Shown here in pieces: positions 52,536-60,902 of a stretch of 64,000 bases of DNA; the first letter of the stretch is position 1; every line of letters starts with the position of its first letter. The notes under the pieces are model-generated. The model had not been told where the DNA came from and searched no databases. It saw only the letters and a list, made by a program, of their open reading frames with translations. The stretch lies in NCBI RefSeq assembly GCF_000425785.1, contig NZ_KE384452.1, forward strand, positions 116,655-180,654, written 5' to 3'. Both the position numbers and the translations under genes were made by a program. This DNA is from Pseudomonas taiwanensis DSM 21245. Its GTDB lineage: Bacteria > Pseudomonadota > Gammaproteobacteria > Pseudomonadales > Pseudomonadaceae.

Positions 52536-53891
52536 GTGACGCAATCCGATGCGCATAACGCTCAACACCCCGCCCCGCAAGTGAGCCTCTGGCAAGCCCT
52601 GGCCTTCTGGCTGAAGTTGGGCTTAATCAGTTTTGGTGGCCCAGCGGGACAGATTTCGATCATGCACCAGGAACTGGTGGAGCGCCGTCGCTGGATTTCC
52701 GAACGCCGTTTCCTGCACGCCCTGAACTACTGCATGCTGCTGCCCGGCCCGGAGGCGCAACAATTGGCCACCTACCTGGGTTGGCTGATGCACCGTAGTT
52801 GGGGCGGCGTAATTGCCGGGGTGCTGTTCGTCCTTCCCTCGCTGTTCATCCTGATTGGACTGTCCTGGGTCTATCTCGCCTTCGGTGAAGTGCCCATCGT
52901 GGCCGGGGTGTTCTACGGGATAAAACCCGCCGTCACCGCCATCGTCGTCCAGGCCGCTCACCGCATTGGCTCGCGCACGTTGAAAAACAGCTGGCTTTGG
53001 GCGATCGCGGCGGCCTCGTTCGTCGCCATTTTCGCCTTCAACCTCCCCTTCCCGCTGATCGTGCTCGGTGCGGCAATCGTCGGTTACTTCGGCGGGCGAC
53101 TGGCACCACAGCGATTCAGCCACGCTGGCGGCCACGGCAAAGCCAGCGCATCAGCCGGCCCCGCGCTGATCGACGACGACACCCCGCCCCCTGAGCATGC
53201 TCGGTTTCGCTGGTCACGCCTGGCCATGCTGATCGCCCTCGGCGCAGCCCTGTGGGGGCTACCCATGGCTGTGCTCAGCGCGCTGTTCGGGTGGCAAGGT
53301 TCCCTGACGCAGATGGGCTGGTTCTTCACCAAGGCTGCCCTACTGACTTTTGGTGGGGCCTATGCGGTTTTACCCTATGTGTACCAAGGTGCGGTGAGCC
53401 ACTACGGTTGGCTGACCCCAACGCAGATGATCGATGGCCTTGCCCTGGGTGAGACCACGCCAGGACCACTGATCATGGTGGTCGCCTTCGTCGGCTTCGT
53501 GGGAGGCTACGTGCAGCCGATGTTTGGCGCCGATCAGGCCTTTCTGGCCGGTGCGGTGGCGGCTTGCCTGGTGACCTGGTTCACTTTCCTGCCGTCGTTC
53601 CTGTTCATACTTGCCGGCGGCCCGTTGGTGGAATCGACCCATAACGAACTGAAATTCACGGCACCGCTGACGGCAATCACCGCGGCCGTCGTCGGCGTGA
53701 TCCTCAATCTGGCGCTGTTCTTCGGCTACCACGTGCTCTGGCCGCAAGGGTTGGCAGGGGCCTTGGACTGGCCATCGGCTTTGATTGCCGTGGCCGCGGC
53801 GGTGGCCCTGTTCCGCTTCAAGCGGGGCGTGATTCAGGTGCTGATGGCCTGTGCGCTTGCCGGGTTGGCGGTGCACTTGGTGCGAGGTTGA
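52536..53891 (+). CDS. chrA: Chromate efflux transporter ChrA
   Basis: A 451-residue two-domain CHR-family membrane protein. The amino half has LGLISFGGPAGQISIMHQELVERRRWIS and the carboxyl half TKAALLTFGGAYAVLPYVYQGAV with GLALGETTPGPLIMVVAFVGF, both diagnostic. About ten to twelve helices. It is expected to export chromate by proton exchange. The GTG start at 52536 has AAGGGG upstream. It is divergent from the MCP gene. Confidence 0.93.
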   Translation: MTQSDAHNAQHPAPQVSLWQALAFWLKLGLISFGGPAGQISIMHQELVERRRWISERRFLHALNYCMLLPGPEAQQLATYLGWLMHRSWGGVIAGVLFVLPSLFILIGLSWVYLAFGEVPIVAGVFYGIKPAVTAIVVQAAHRIGSRTLKNSWLWAIAAASFVAIFAFNLPFPLIVLGAAIVGYFGGRLAPQRFSHAGGHGKASASAGPALIDDDTPPPEHARFRWSRLAMLIALGAALWGLPMAVLSALFGWQGSLTQMGWFFTKAALLTFGGAYAVLPYVYQGAVSHYGWLTPTQMIDGLALGETTPGPLIMVVAFVGFVGGYVQPMFGADQAFLAGAVAACLVTWFTFLPSFLFILAGGPLVESTHNELKFTAPLTAITAAVVGVILNLALFFGYHVLWPQGLAGALDWPSALIAVAAAVALFRFKRGVIQVLMACALAGLAVHLVRG

Positions 53892-53918
53892 AAGGACTGT
53901 GCAGATTCTGCGCGCCAC

Positions 53919-53945
53919 TTGCCCTGTTGCATCCTGACAGGGCAA
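53919..53945. terminator. Inverted repeat between chrA and the Gly-rich lipoprotein
   Basis: TTGCCCTGT (53919-53927) and ACAGGGCAA (53937-53945) are exact complements with a nine-base loop, between two convergent genes. There is no clear T run on either side, so it is at best a weak shared stop. Confidence 0.45.
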
Positions 53946-53970
53946 ATGGCAATTGCGGTACTGACTGGCC

Positions 53971-54138
53971 TTAGCGAGGACCGCCGCCAGGCCCGCCACC
54001 CATGCCGAATCCGCCAGGGCCACCATGCCCACCGCCATGCCCACCGCCGCCGCCCGGGGGCATGAACATCCAGCAGCCCGAAAGCGTGGAAACGAGGGCG
54101 GCTACGAGAGCTGCGCGGACAATTTGATTGAACTTCAT
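53971..54138 (-). CDS. Gly-rich small lipoprotein
   Basis: A 55-residue protein translated from the minus strand: MKFNQIVRAALVAALVSTLS then lipobox LSGC and a tail rich in Gly, His, Pro and Met (WMFMPPGGGGGHGGGHGG...). GGAG lies nine bases before the ATG. The His/Met content could suggest metal binding. No family recognised. Confidence 0.65.
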   Translation of the reverse strand: MKFNQIVRAALVAALVSTLSGCWMFMPPGGGGGHGGGHGGPGGFGMGGGPGGGPR

Positions 54139-54310
54139 CAAAACGCTCCAAAAGGCAAAGACGCTGCCACCAGGGGTACAGGGGGCAGCGCCGCGATTCT
54201 AGAGGGCGCAAAGATGGGCCGGTAGCTGGCCACTACGACCTTTTCAATACCTTTACAGTGCCGTCACGCCAGACGTGGTGTGAACCGCCATGCCACGCTC
54301 GGCACGCAGC

Positions 54311-55765
54311 TCAATATCTCCAGAAAACTGGAGCTACAAGTACCAATACACTCAGGATTTCCAACCTGCCCAGAAGCATTCCAACGGTCAGTAACCATTT
54401 GGCGGCATCCGGTAGCGACGAGAAGTTGCCTGCCGGTCCAATGATGGTGCCCAGTCCTGGCCCGACGTTACATACCGCCGTAGCGGCACCGCTCAACGCC
54501 GTTGTCCAATCAAGGCCAATGAGCGACAAGCCCAGCGCGATGACGGCAATCGTGATGGTGAAGAAAAACGAAAAGGTCAAAAGTGAGCGCACGATCTCTT
54601 CGTCGATAGGATGGCCATTGTACTTTTTCTGAATCACGGCTCGAGGATGAATCAACTGCTTCAAGTTGCTGAGCAGCAGAGCCGCTGCAACCTGAAACCG
54701 GAAGATCTTGAGACCGCCTGCCGTTGAACCGGAGCAGCCACCGACGAACGTCAAATAAAAGAACAGCAAGACTGCGAAGCTTCCCCATAAGGTGTAGTCG
54801 CCAACCGCAACGCCGGTGGTCGTCACGACCGAGGTCACATTCACTGCCACGATACGAAATGCATCCCACCATCTGTAGTCGCTGTGAAAATACAGCCAGG
54901 TACCCACAGCCAGCGACGTAACCAACAAGAAACCAAGGAATCCGCGCACCTGGTGATCCTTGAGCAGCGCGCGCCGATTGCCCCGCAATGTCGTGACGTA
55001 CAAAGTGAATGGCAGGCTGCCCAGAATCATGATGACGACCGCCACCCAATGGATCGCTGGTTGCACCCAGTGGCCAAGGGAGGCGTCCGAAGTTGAAAAT
55101 CCTCCAGTGGAGATTAGCGACATCGCATGGTTGACCGCCTCAAATGGCGTCATTCCAGCGAGCCAGAGCGCCAACGCGCCGATGCTCGTCAGCCCGAGAT
55201 AGAGCAACAGAATATATTTGGCGGCCACATGGGAGCGTGGCGTCACTTTATCCGACCAGTCCGAGGACTCTGTCTGGAACAGACGCATGCCACCCACTCG
55301 CAACATGGGAAGGACCGCCACCGCCATGCCGATGAATCCGATGCCACCCAACCAATGCAGCATGGAGCGCCAGATCAGCAAGCCGGGCGACGAACTATCC
55401 AGGCCCGTGAGGACCGTCGAACCAGTGGTCGTGATGCCGGACATCGTCTCAAAGAATGCGTCGGTGTAGCTAATATCGCTGATGAACACCATTGGTAGCG
55501 CTGCGAAAGTACATACCACTACCCAGCTTCCGGTAGTCAGCAGGTACATGTCCCTGGGGCGAAGATGAGCAGTGTCTGGGCGCCCCCGTATGATCAAAAG
55601 AAGACCACAAATGAGGGTAACCAAACTCGACCTGAGGAAAGCCGAGAGATCGTCGCTACGCTCATAGACCACCAGTGTGATCATCGGAATGGCCATGCTT
55701 ACGGCCAGTGTGACCAGAAAAATACCCAAGATGAAGCCGATAAGCCGAATTGCTGCCAGGGACAT
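54311..55765 (-). CDS. trkH: TrkH-family potassium uptake protein
   Basis: A 484-residue inner-membrane K+ transporter subunit with four M1-P-M2-type repeats. The selectivity-loop segments are recognisable as SGITTTGSTVLTG, SLISTGGFSTSD, TSVVTTTGVAVGDY and ATAVCNVGPGLGT, each with a key glycine. The ATG at 55765 was chosen to match the usual TrkH amino end (IRLIGFILGIFLVTLAVSMA). It would need TrkA as regulatory partner; none is in the window. Local GC is somewhat lower than average. Confidence 0.92.
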   Translation of the reverse strand: MSLAAIRLIGFILGIFLVTLAVSMAIPMITLVVYERSDDLSAFLRSSLVTLICGLLLIIRGRPDTAHLRPRDMYLLTTGSWVVVCTFAALPMVFISDISYTDAFFETMSGITTTGSTVLTGLDSSSPGLLIWRSMLHWLGGIGFIGMAVAVLPMLRVGGMRLFQTESSDWSDKVTPRSHVAAKYILLLYLGLTSIGALALWLAGMTPFEAVNHAMSLISTGGFSTSDASLGHWVQPAIHWVAVVIMILGSLPFTLYVTTLRGNRRALLKDHQVRGFLGFLLVTSLAVGTWLYFHSDYRWWDAFRIVAVNVTSVVTTTGVAVGDYTLWGSFAVLLFFYLTFVGGCSGSTAGGLKIFRFQVAAALLLSNLKQLIHPRAVIQKKYNGHPIDEEIVRSLLTFSFFFTITIAVIALGLSLIGLDWTTALSGAATAVCNVGPGLGTIIGPAGNFSSLPDAAKWLLTVGMLLGRLEILSVLVLVAPVFWRY

Positions 55766-55948
55766 CACAGGAGCGCTCCGAATTAGCACTGCGCAGTATC
55801 GGATGCGCCCATTCAAATTCGAGTAAATTCTGCGTAAAACTTTTATGGGCAATTCGTCAGGCGGCGTAACGGGTTAAGATCATACGGGCCAAGCGACTCG
55901 CCGCTCATAAAGCGAACAGTCATCGCCTTCGCTGACTGGATGGGCCCT

Positions 55949-56365
55949 TTAGCTACACGCAGCCACCGCATCGATCTCCACAAGCATTCCATCCAATGCC
56001 AGCCGAGGCACCGGAATCAGAGTGCAGACCGGATGCCCTTCCCGCCAGACCCGGTTCGCTTCCGTCACCCAATCGTGTAGGCGATGCTCATCATGATCGA
56101 CAATCAACAAGGTCAACTTGAACACCTGTTTCAAGCTCGATCCTTGTGATCGAAGCGCAGTGTCCAGGTTAGCCAGCGCCTGCCTGGCCTGGTCGGAAAA
56201 CGCCGCAGGCAGACGCCCTTCGACGTCCTCACCACCTTGCCCGGCGATGAACAACAGCCTGGCGCCAGGGGCCACTGATGCGACGTGGGAATAGCCGTTG
56301 TTGCTCGGATCATACAGGCCAGGCGGATTGGACAGCTCGAACGCGGGGCGCGATTTTACGGACAT
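55949..56365 (-). CDS. RidA family protein
   Basis: A 138-residue protein of the YjgF/YER057c/UK114 (RidA) superfamily. Typical parts are PPGLYDPSNNGYSHVASV, LLFIAGQGGEDVEG, QARQALANLDTALRSQGSSL and PVCTLIPVPRLALDGMLVEIDAVA. Family members hydrolyse reactive enamines/imines. The usual catalytic Arg of canonical RidA falls in VPRLA here. GGAG precedes the ATG. Confidence 0.88.
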   Translation of the reverse strand: MSVKSRPAFELSNPPGLYDPSNNGYSHVASVAPGARLLFIAGQGGEDVEGRLPAAFSDQARQALANLDTALRSQGSSLKQVFKLTLLIVDHDEHRLHDWVTEANRVWREGHPVCTLIPVPRLALDGMLVEIDAVAACS

Positions 56366-56515
56366 GAGACGACTCCAGGTGAAAGAGAACGGGAGTCTGC
56401 AACCTCAAGTGAACTCGAGGTCAAGGGTGCTCTGGCGATTTATAAGCCGGCCACTTGATGGCATATGGCCACCTGTCGATAATCCTGCTTTCCACATCTC
56501 ACGCAAGGACCTGCC

Positions 56516-57061
56516 GTGAAGAAGTTTTACCTGACCCTCCCGCTGTGCGCTGTGTTTTTGCAGGGCTGCGGTGTGACCATGGCCCGTTATGAGCCAAATT
56601 ATCAAAACGTCCAACAGCTCAAGCAAAATGCCCCACTGCAGCCTGTGCAACAGGCCCAGGTGAAAGCCGACGCCGGACAAGGGTCGTTGATGGTACGCCT
56701 GAACCCGATATCCTCCCCTGAAGGGAGCGTCCCCCTGCATGTCCAAGCCGCGATCAATGACGAACTCCGCCATGCCGGACTGCTTGATCCTCGCGCGGAT
56801 CGGCAACTGCAGATTCAATTGATCAAGAGTCAACTCAACTCCGGTGTAGCCAACGGCCATGGTGAGCTCGCTGCTCGATTCACCGTGCGCAAAGGTAATG
56901 ACGTACTGTACGAAACCACCAAACAGGTGGAGCATGACTGGAATAGCAGCTTCTTCGGACCGATCGCCATCCCCGCCGCGGCGAACAATTACAATCCTAT
57001 GCTCAAAGACTTGCTCAAGCACCTGTATAGCGACCCGCAGTTCATCCAGGCATTGAAGTGA
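56516..57061 (+). CDS. Hypothetical lipoprotein
   Basis: A 181-residue protein with signal peptide and lipobox LQGC (residues 15-18). The mature part has SLMVRLNPISSPEGSVPLHV, GHGELAARFTVRKGNDVLYE and a terminal helical segment. It starts with GTG, preceded by AAGGACC. It is convergent with another lipoprotein gene, both ending around one terminator. Function unknown. Confidence 0.7.
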   Translation: MKKFYLTLPLCAVFLQGCGVTMARYEPNYQNVQQLKQNAPLQPVQQAQVKADAGQGSLMVRLNPISSPEGSVPLHVQAAINDELRHAGLLDPRADRQLQIQLIKSQLNSGVANGHGELAARFTVRKGNDVLYETTKQVEHDWNSSFFGPIAIPAAANNYNPMLKDLLKHLYSDPQFIQALK

Positions 57062-57072
57062 TCAACGAAAGA

Positions 57073-57095
57073 GAGCCGCCATCGCGGCTCTTTTT
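57073..57095 (+). terminator. Terminator after the 56516 lipoprotein
   Basis: GAGCCGC catc GCGGCTC followed by TTTTT, 11 bases after the stop. The antisense side faces the convergent gene ending at 57104. Confidence 0.85.
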
Positions 57096-57103
57096 CCATG
57101 GGC

Positions 57104-57739
57104 TCAGCTGCGCGGGGTATATGCCTGGACAGCGGAGTATTTAGTGCGGTTGCTGTCGAGCCAATTCTTCAGCAGTCCATTGACCTGCCGGTTGAAGGTG
57201 TCGGTGACCGCGGCTTTCGGCGTGTTACCCACCAGCGGAAGGAACCAGATTCCCATCCAGGTATTGACCGCATCATGGTTGGTACTCTTGCCCAGAGACT
57301 GGCCTCGGTCATCCAGGGTTTCCAGGCTCATGGTGTACTGATCCGTTGCCAGTGCCGGGATGAGGGTGAACGTGAAACCACTGATGAAAGCGAGCACCAT
57401 CTGCCCACCGCCGGGCGCGTGGTTATAGACCTTCAGTCGAAGGTTGTAGTCGCCAGGCTGCTTCTCGAATTCATCGAAGGTCACCCGGCCAAAGAGGCCT
57501 GACTCTTTGAAAACACGCTTGAGCTCGGGTTTGAGCATATCGCGAGCTTGTGGCACCTCATTGGCGTTGGCGGTGTCCGGGTCTCCCTGGAAAAAGTCGA
57601 AGTCCACGTAGACGTTCGGCTTGTTCGAGTAGCTCGCCATCGAAGGCAAATCCACCGGAGCCACTTCGTCCTTGGTGAAGCTGGCGCATCCCCCCAGGGC
57701 TACTGCCAAGGCGAGGCCAAGGGATTTCACAAATCGCAT
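57104..57739 (-). CDS. Hypothetical lipoprotein
   Basis: A 211-residue protein with signal peptide and lipobox LGGC (residues 15-18). The mature region contains KPNVYVDFDFFQGD, FGRVTFDEFEKQPGDYNLRLKVYNH and a hydrophobic stretch (MVLAFISGFTFTLIPAL) that may be a beta element or membrane-contacting part. AAGGAA precedes the ATG. It is not homologous in an obvious way to its convergent neighbour. No family recognised. Confidence 0.7.
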   Translation of the reverse strand: MRFVKSLGLALAVALGGCASFTKDEVAPVDLPSMASYSNKPNVYVDFDFFQGDPDTANANEVPQARDMLKPELKRVFKESGLFGRVTFDEFEKQPGDYNLRLKVYNHAPGGGQMVLAFISGFTFTLIPALATDQYTMSLETLDDRGQSLGKSTNHDAVNTWMGIWFLPLVGNTPKAAVTDTFNRQVNGLLKNWLDSNRTKYSAVQAYTPRS

Positions 57740-57914
57740 ATCAACTTCCTTGCGTGATCATTACGTGTGCTTCACATGAAGGCGATGCGGATTCTAGAGA
57801 AATCCGGGCGATTTCAAAAGGCCATCACTTGTTTGCTCTCCTCCATGCTCCAGCACAAGCGGCTGAACATCCCAACGTGATGGTCCCGGGGATCGGGTTG
57901 CTCGGTGGTTGACA

Positions 57915-57934
57915 TTAGAGACAATCAGTCTAAA
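57915..57934. promoter_or_regulatory. TetR operator O1 (regulator promoter)
   Basis: TTAGAGACAATCAGTCTAAA, with core AGAC-N5-GTCT, lies ten bases before the TetR gene start. It matches the site before acuI at 17 of 20 positions, so autorepression is likely. Confidence 0.75.
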
Positions 57935-57943
57935 TTAAAACGC

Positions 57944-58576
57944 ATGAACAGCGCCCAACCTATCCCTCGAAGGGGCCGCCCCCCCAAAGTCGCACGTGAG
58001 CATGGCGAAACGCTGGAGCTTCTGCTGCGTTGTGGCATGGAAATCCTCACCGAACAGGGTTTTGCGGCTACCGGCATCGACACCGTGCTCAAACGCGTGC
58101 AGGTGCCCAAAGGCTCGTTCTATCACTACTTCGACAGCAAAGAAGCATTCGGCCAGGCGGTGCTGCAGCGCTATGCCGACTACTTCGCTCGAAAACTCGA
58201 TCGCTGTTTCAGCGACCTGAGCGTGTCACCGCTGCGAAGACTTTCCAACTTCGTCGAAGAAGCGAAGGTCGGGATGGCCAAGTACCAGTTCAGAAGGGGC
58301 TGCCTGGTAGGTAACCTTGGCCAGGAGGTATTGGTGCTGCCCGACAGCTTCCGTGAACAACTGGAACGGACCCTGCAGGACTGGGAGCAACGCTTGTCTG
58401 CCTGCCTGGAGGAAGCGGTCAAGCTGGGCGAAGTGTCTTGCGAGCATGACTGCAAAGCCCTCGCGGCCTATTTCTGGGTTGGCTGGGAGGGTGCCGTGCT
58501 TCGGGCACGACTGACGCAGCATGTCCGCCCCCTGGAGATTTTTTTCCAAGGTTTTCTGACGGGAATCACTCGGTGA
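57944..58576 (+). CDS. TetR-family regulator (AcuR-like)
   Basis: A 210-residue repressor. The DNA-binding helix-turn-helix is at about residues 42-62 (ATGIDTVLKRVQVPKGSFYHYF) after an Arg/Pro-rich amino arm (IPRRGRPPKVA) that could contact the minor groove. The gene precedes acuI by 47 bases and each has the same palindrome in front, which supports a local repressor responding to an acrylate-like or enone compound. Confidence 0.85.
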   Translation: MNSAQPIPRRGRPPKVAREHGETLELLLRCGMEILTEQGFAATGIDTVLKRVQVPKGSFYHYFDSKEAFGQAVLQRYADYFARKLDRCFSDLSVSPLRRLSNFVEEAKVGMAKYQFRRGCLVGNLGQEVLVLPDSFREQLERTLQDWEQRLSACLEEAVKLGEVSCEHDCKALAAYFWVGWEGAVLRARLTQHVRPLEIFFQGFLTGITR

Positions 58577-58591
58577 TTTCGATCGAACCAT

Positions 58592-58611
58592 TTAAAGACA
58601 ACCGGTCTAAA
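58592..58611. promoter_or_regulatory. TetR operator O2 (acuI promoter)
   Basis: TTAAAGACAACCGGTCTAAA, with a perfect AGAC-N5-GTCT core, lies 12 bases before the acuI ATG and repeats the O1 sequence. Confidence 0.75.
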
Positions 58612-58623
58612 CGAGGATAAGCA

Positions 58624-59607
58624 ATGTTCAAAGCCATTGTCATCGAGAAGCGGGAAGACACGTATTCGGCCCGACTCGCCGAGCTGCAGGATGATCAGCT
58701 ACCCACCGGGAACGTGACGGTGAACGTGGCCTACAGCACCTTGAACTACAAGGACGCACTCGCAATCACCGGCAAGGGGCCAGTCGTTCGGCAGTTTCCG
58801 ATGGTGCCGGGCATCGACCTCGCGGGCACTGTCGAAGCGAGTGACGATCCGCGGTACCAGCCGGGCGATCGCGTATTGCTCAATGGTTGGGGGGTGGGTG
58901 AAAGCCATTGGGGCGGACTTGCACAAAAGGCGAGAGTGAACGGTGACTGGCTGATTCCTCTCCCTGATCGCCTGAACGAACGCCAAGCGATGGCCGTCGG
59001 TACCGCTGGATACACCGCCATGCTGTGCCTGATGGCCCTTGAGCGCCATGGGTTGACACCCGCACATGGGCCGGTGCTGGTCACAGGCGCCACAGGCGGC
59101 GTCGGTAGCTTCGCCATCAGCCTTCTGGCGGGTGCCGGGTATAACGTCACTGCCGCAACCGGCAAAGCTAGCGAGGACGCCTATCTGAAAAGCCTGGGGG
59201 CAACCACCATCATTGACCGGACCGAGCTTTCAGCTCCGGGGCGTCCATTGGCAAAAGAAAAATGGGCAGCCGTGATCGATTCGGTCGGCAGCCATACGCT
59301 GGCCAATGCGTGCGCAAGCACGATGTCTGAAGGATTGGTGGCTGCATGCGGATTGGCTCAGGGGATGGATTTCCCGGCAACCGTCGCACCGTTCATTCTC
59401 CGAGGGGTAAGCCTGCTTGGTATCAACAGCGTCACTCAGCCATTTGAGCGACGCGTGGAGGCTTGGGAAAAGCTCTCCGATCAGTTGAACCTCGACGCAC
59501 TGTCATTGATGATCAAAGAAATCAGCCTGGAGAGCGCGATTGCCGCCGCCTCGGACCTGATGGACGGGAAGATTCGTGGCCGGTTGGTTGTGGACGTGAA
59601 CGCCTAG
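58624..59607 (+). CDS. acuI: Acrylyl-CoA reductase-type MDR oxidoreductase
   Basis: A 327-residue NADPH-dependent medium-chain reductase of the AcuI/YhdH family, which reduces acrylyl-CoA to propionyl-CoA and also removes toxic enones. Typical segments: MFKAIVIEK, STLNYKDALAITGKGPVVR, FPMVPGIDLAGTV, NGWGVGESHWGGLAQ, VLVTGATGGVGSFAISLL, and GINSVTQPFERR. GAGGATAAGC precedes the ATG. It is controlled by the upstream TetR, judging from the operators. Confidence 0.9.
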   Translation: MFKAIVIEKREDTYSARLAELQDDQLPTGNVTVNVAYSTLNYKDALAITGKGPVVRQFPMVPGIDLAGTVEASDDPRYQPGDRVLLNGWGVGESHWGGLAQKARVNGDWLIPLPDRLNERQAMAVGTAGYTAMLCLMALERHGLTPAHGPVLVTGATGGVGSFAISLLAGAGYNVTAATGKASEDAYLKSLGATTIIDRTELSAPGRPLAKEKWAAVIDSVGSHTLANACASTMSEGLVAACGLAQGMDFPATVAPFILRGVSLLGINSVTQPFERRVEAWEKLSDQLNLDALSLMIKEISLESAIAAASDLMDGKIRGRLVVDVNA

Positions 59608-59862
59608 GAGGGTCGCCTGATGCTTGGGCGAACGCCGCAACAATCGACCAAGGGCAACGAGTGAGACTGAGGCCTTGGCGAACGCTAGCAAGCTACGCGG
59701 CCACACCGAGAAGCGGATCACGCCGGCTGTTTACTGGCGCGCCTGAGAGATCGTGATAACCACCCGATGAAATCCTTTTCACTGCAGTGGTGCGGTACAC
59801 CATCGAAACGCTGCGGGGAAATTGGCCGTTCCAGCGTCAGGTTTTCCGCCCTCCAAAAACGC

Positions 59863-59889
59863 AAAAAGCCCTGAATAATCAGGGCTTTG
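59863..59889 (-). terminator. Terminator of tRNA-Ser
   Basis: On the minus strand AAAGCCCTGA ttat TCAGGGCTTTTTG, five bases after the tRNA 3' end. Confidence 0.85.
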
Positions 59890-59893
59890 AATA

Positions 59894-59981
59894 TGGCGGA
59901 AGCGTAGAGATTCGAACTCTAGGATAGTTGCCCATCGACGGTTTTCAAGACCGTTGCCTTAAACCACTCGGCCACGCTTCC
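59894..59981 (-). tRNA. tRNA-Ser (TGA)
   Basis: An 88-nt class II tRNA on the minus strand with acceptor GGAAGCG/CGCTTCC, discriminator G, encoded CCA, anticodon TGA in CTTGAAAAC and a long variable arm. Confidence 0.97.
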
Positions 59982-60115
59982 AGCTCGTTTTGCGGCGGCC
60001 ATAATACCGTAATGAAACACGCTGTCAAACTCTCTGTGTCGCGGGTTGCAGGAGCTCTGTTAGACTCGTTGCATCTGAATGTCTCATCACCACAGGTTCA
60101 CCAAGGAGTGTCGCC

Positions 60116-60787
60116 ATGCGCGAACAGGATTACGCCGTACACCACGGCCAGCAGGTCGAGCAGCAGGAGATCAGCAAGGTCCTGCGCAACACGTACAGCC
60201 TGCTGGCACTCACCCTCGCCTTCAGTGGCATCATGGCCTTCGTTGCCCAGCAGATGCGTGTCGGCTACCCGAACGTGTTCGTCGTGCTGATCGGCTTCTA
60301 CGGCCTGTTCTTCCTCACCGCCAAGCTGCGTGACTCCGTCTGGGGCCTGGTTTCCACGTTCGCCCTCACCGGCTTCATGGGCTTCATCCTCGGCCCTATC
60401 CTCAACCGCTACCTGGGCATGAGCGGCGGCGCCGAAGTGGTCAGCTCGGCCTTCGCGATGACCGCACTGGTATTCGGCGGCCTGTCGGCCTACGTGCTGA
60501 TCACCCGCAAGGACATGAGCTTCCTCAGCGGCTTCATCACCGCTGGTTTCTTCGTCCTGCTGGGTGCCGTTGTGGCCAGCTTCTTCTTCCAGATCAGCGG
60601 CCTGCAACTGGCGATCAGCGCCGGCTTCGTCCTGTTCTCGTCGGTCTGCATCCTGTTCCAGACCAGCGCCATCATCCATGGCGGCGAGCGCAACTACATC
60701 ATGGCGACCATCAGCCTGTACGTGTCGATCTACAACCTGTTCGTCAGCCTGCTTCAGCTGTTCGGCATCATGGGCCGCGACGACTGA
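60116..60787 (+). CDS. Bax inhibitor-1 / YccA family membrane protein
   Basis: A 223-residue protein with seven hydrophobic segments and the BI-1 pattern NTYSLLALTLAFSGIMAFVA, GFMGFILGPILNRYL and TISLYVSIYNLFVSLLQLFG. Bacterial YccA interacts with the FtsH protease; bacterial BI-1 homologues may leak calcium. AAGGAG precedes the ATG. A perfect terminator follows. Confidence 0.9.
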   Translation: MREQDYAVHHGQQVEQQEISKVLRNTYSLLALTLAFSGIMAFVAQQMRVGYPNVFVVLIGFYGLFFLTAKLRDSVWGLVSTFALTGFMGFILGPILNRYLGMSGGAEVVSSAFAMTALVFGGLSAYVLITRKDMSFLSGFITAGFFVLLGAVVASFFFQISGLQLAISAGFVLFSSVCILFQTSAIIHGGERNYIMATISLYVSIYNLFVSLLQLFGIMGRDD

Positions 60788-60809
60788 TCAGTCACGCCCG
60801 CACTTGAAA

Positions 60810-60831
60810 AGCCCGCTTCGGCGGGCTTTTT
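60810..60831 (+). terminator. Terminator after the BI-1 gene
   Basis: AGCCCGC ttcg GCGGGCT followed by TTTT, a textbook tetraloop terminator 22 bases after the stop. Confidence 0.9.
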
Positions 60832-60902
60832 CATGCCTGTTCGCCCCAGACGGGCGATCACTGTAGAATGCGCTCCTTTTTTCTTCCGGGACAGCTTTAG
60901 CA

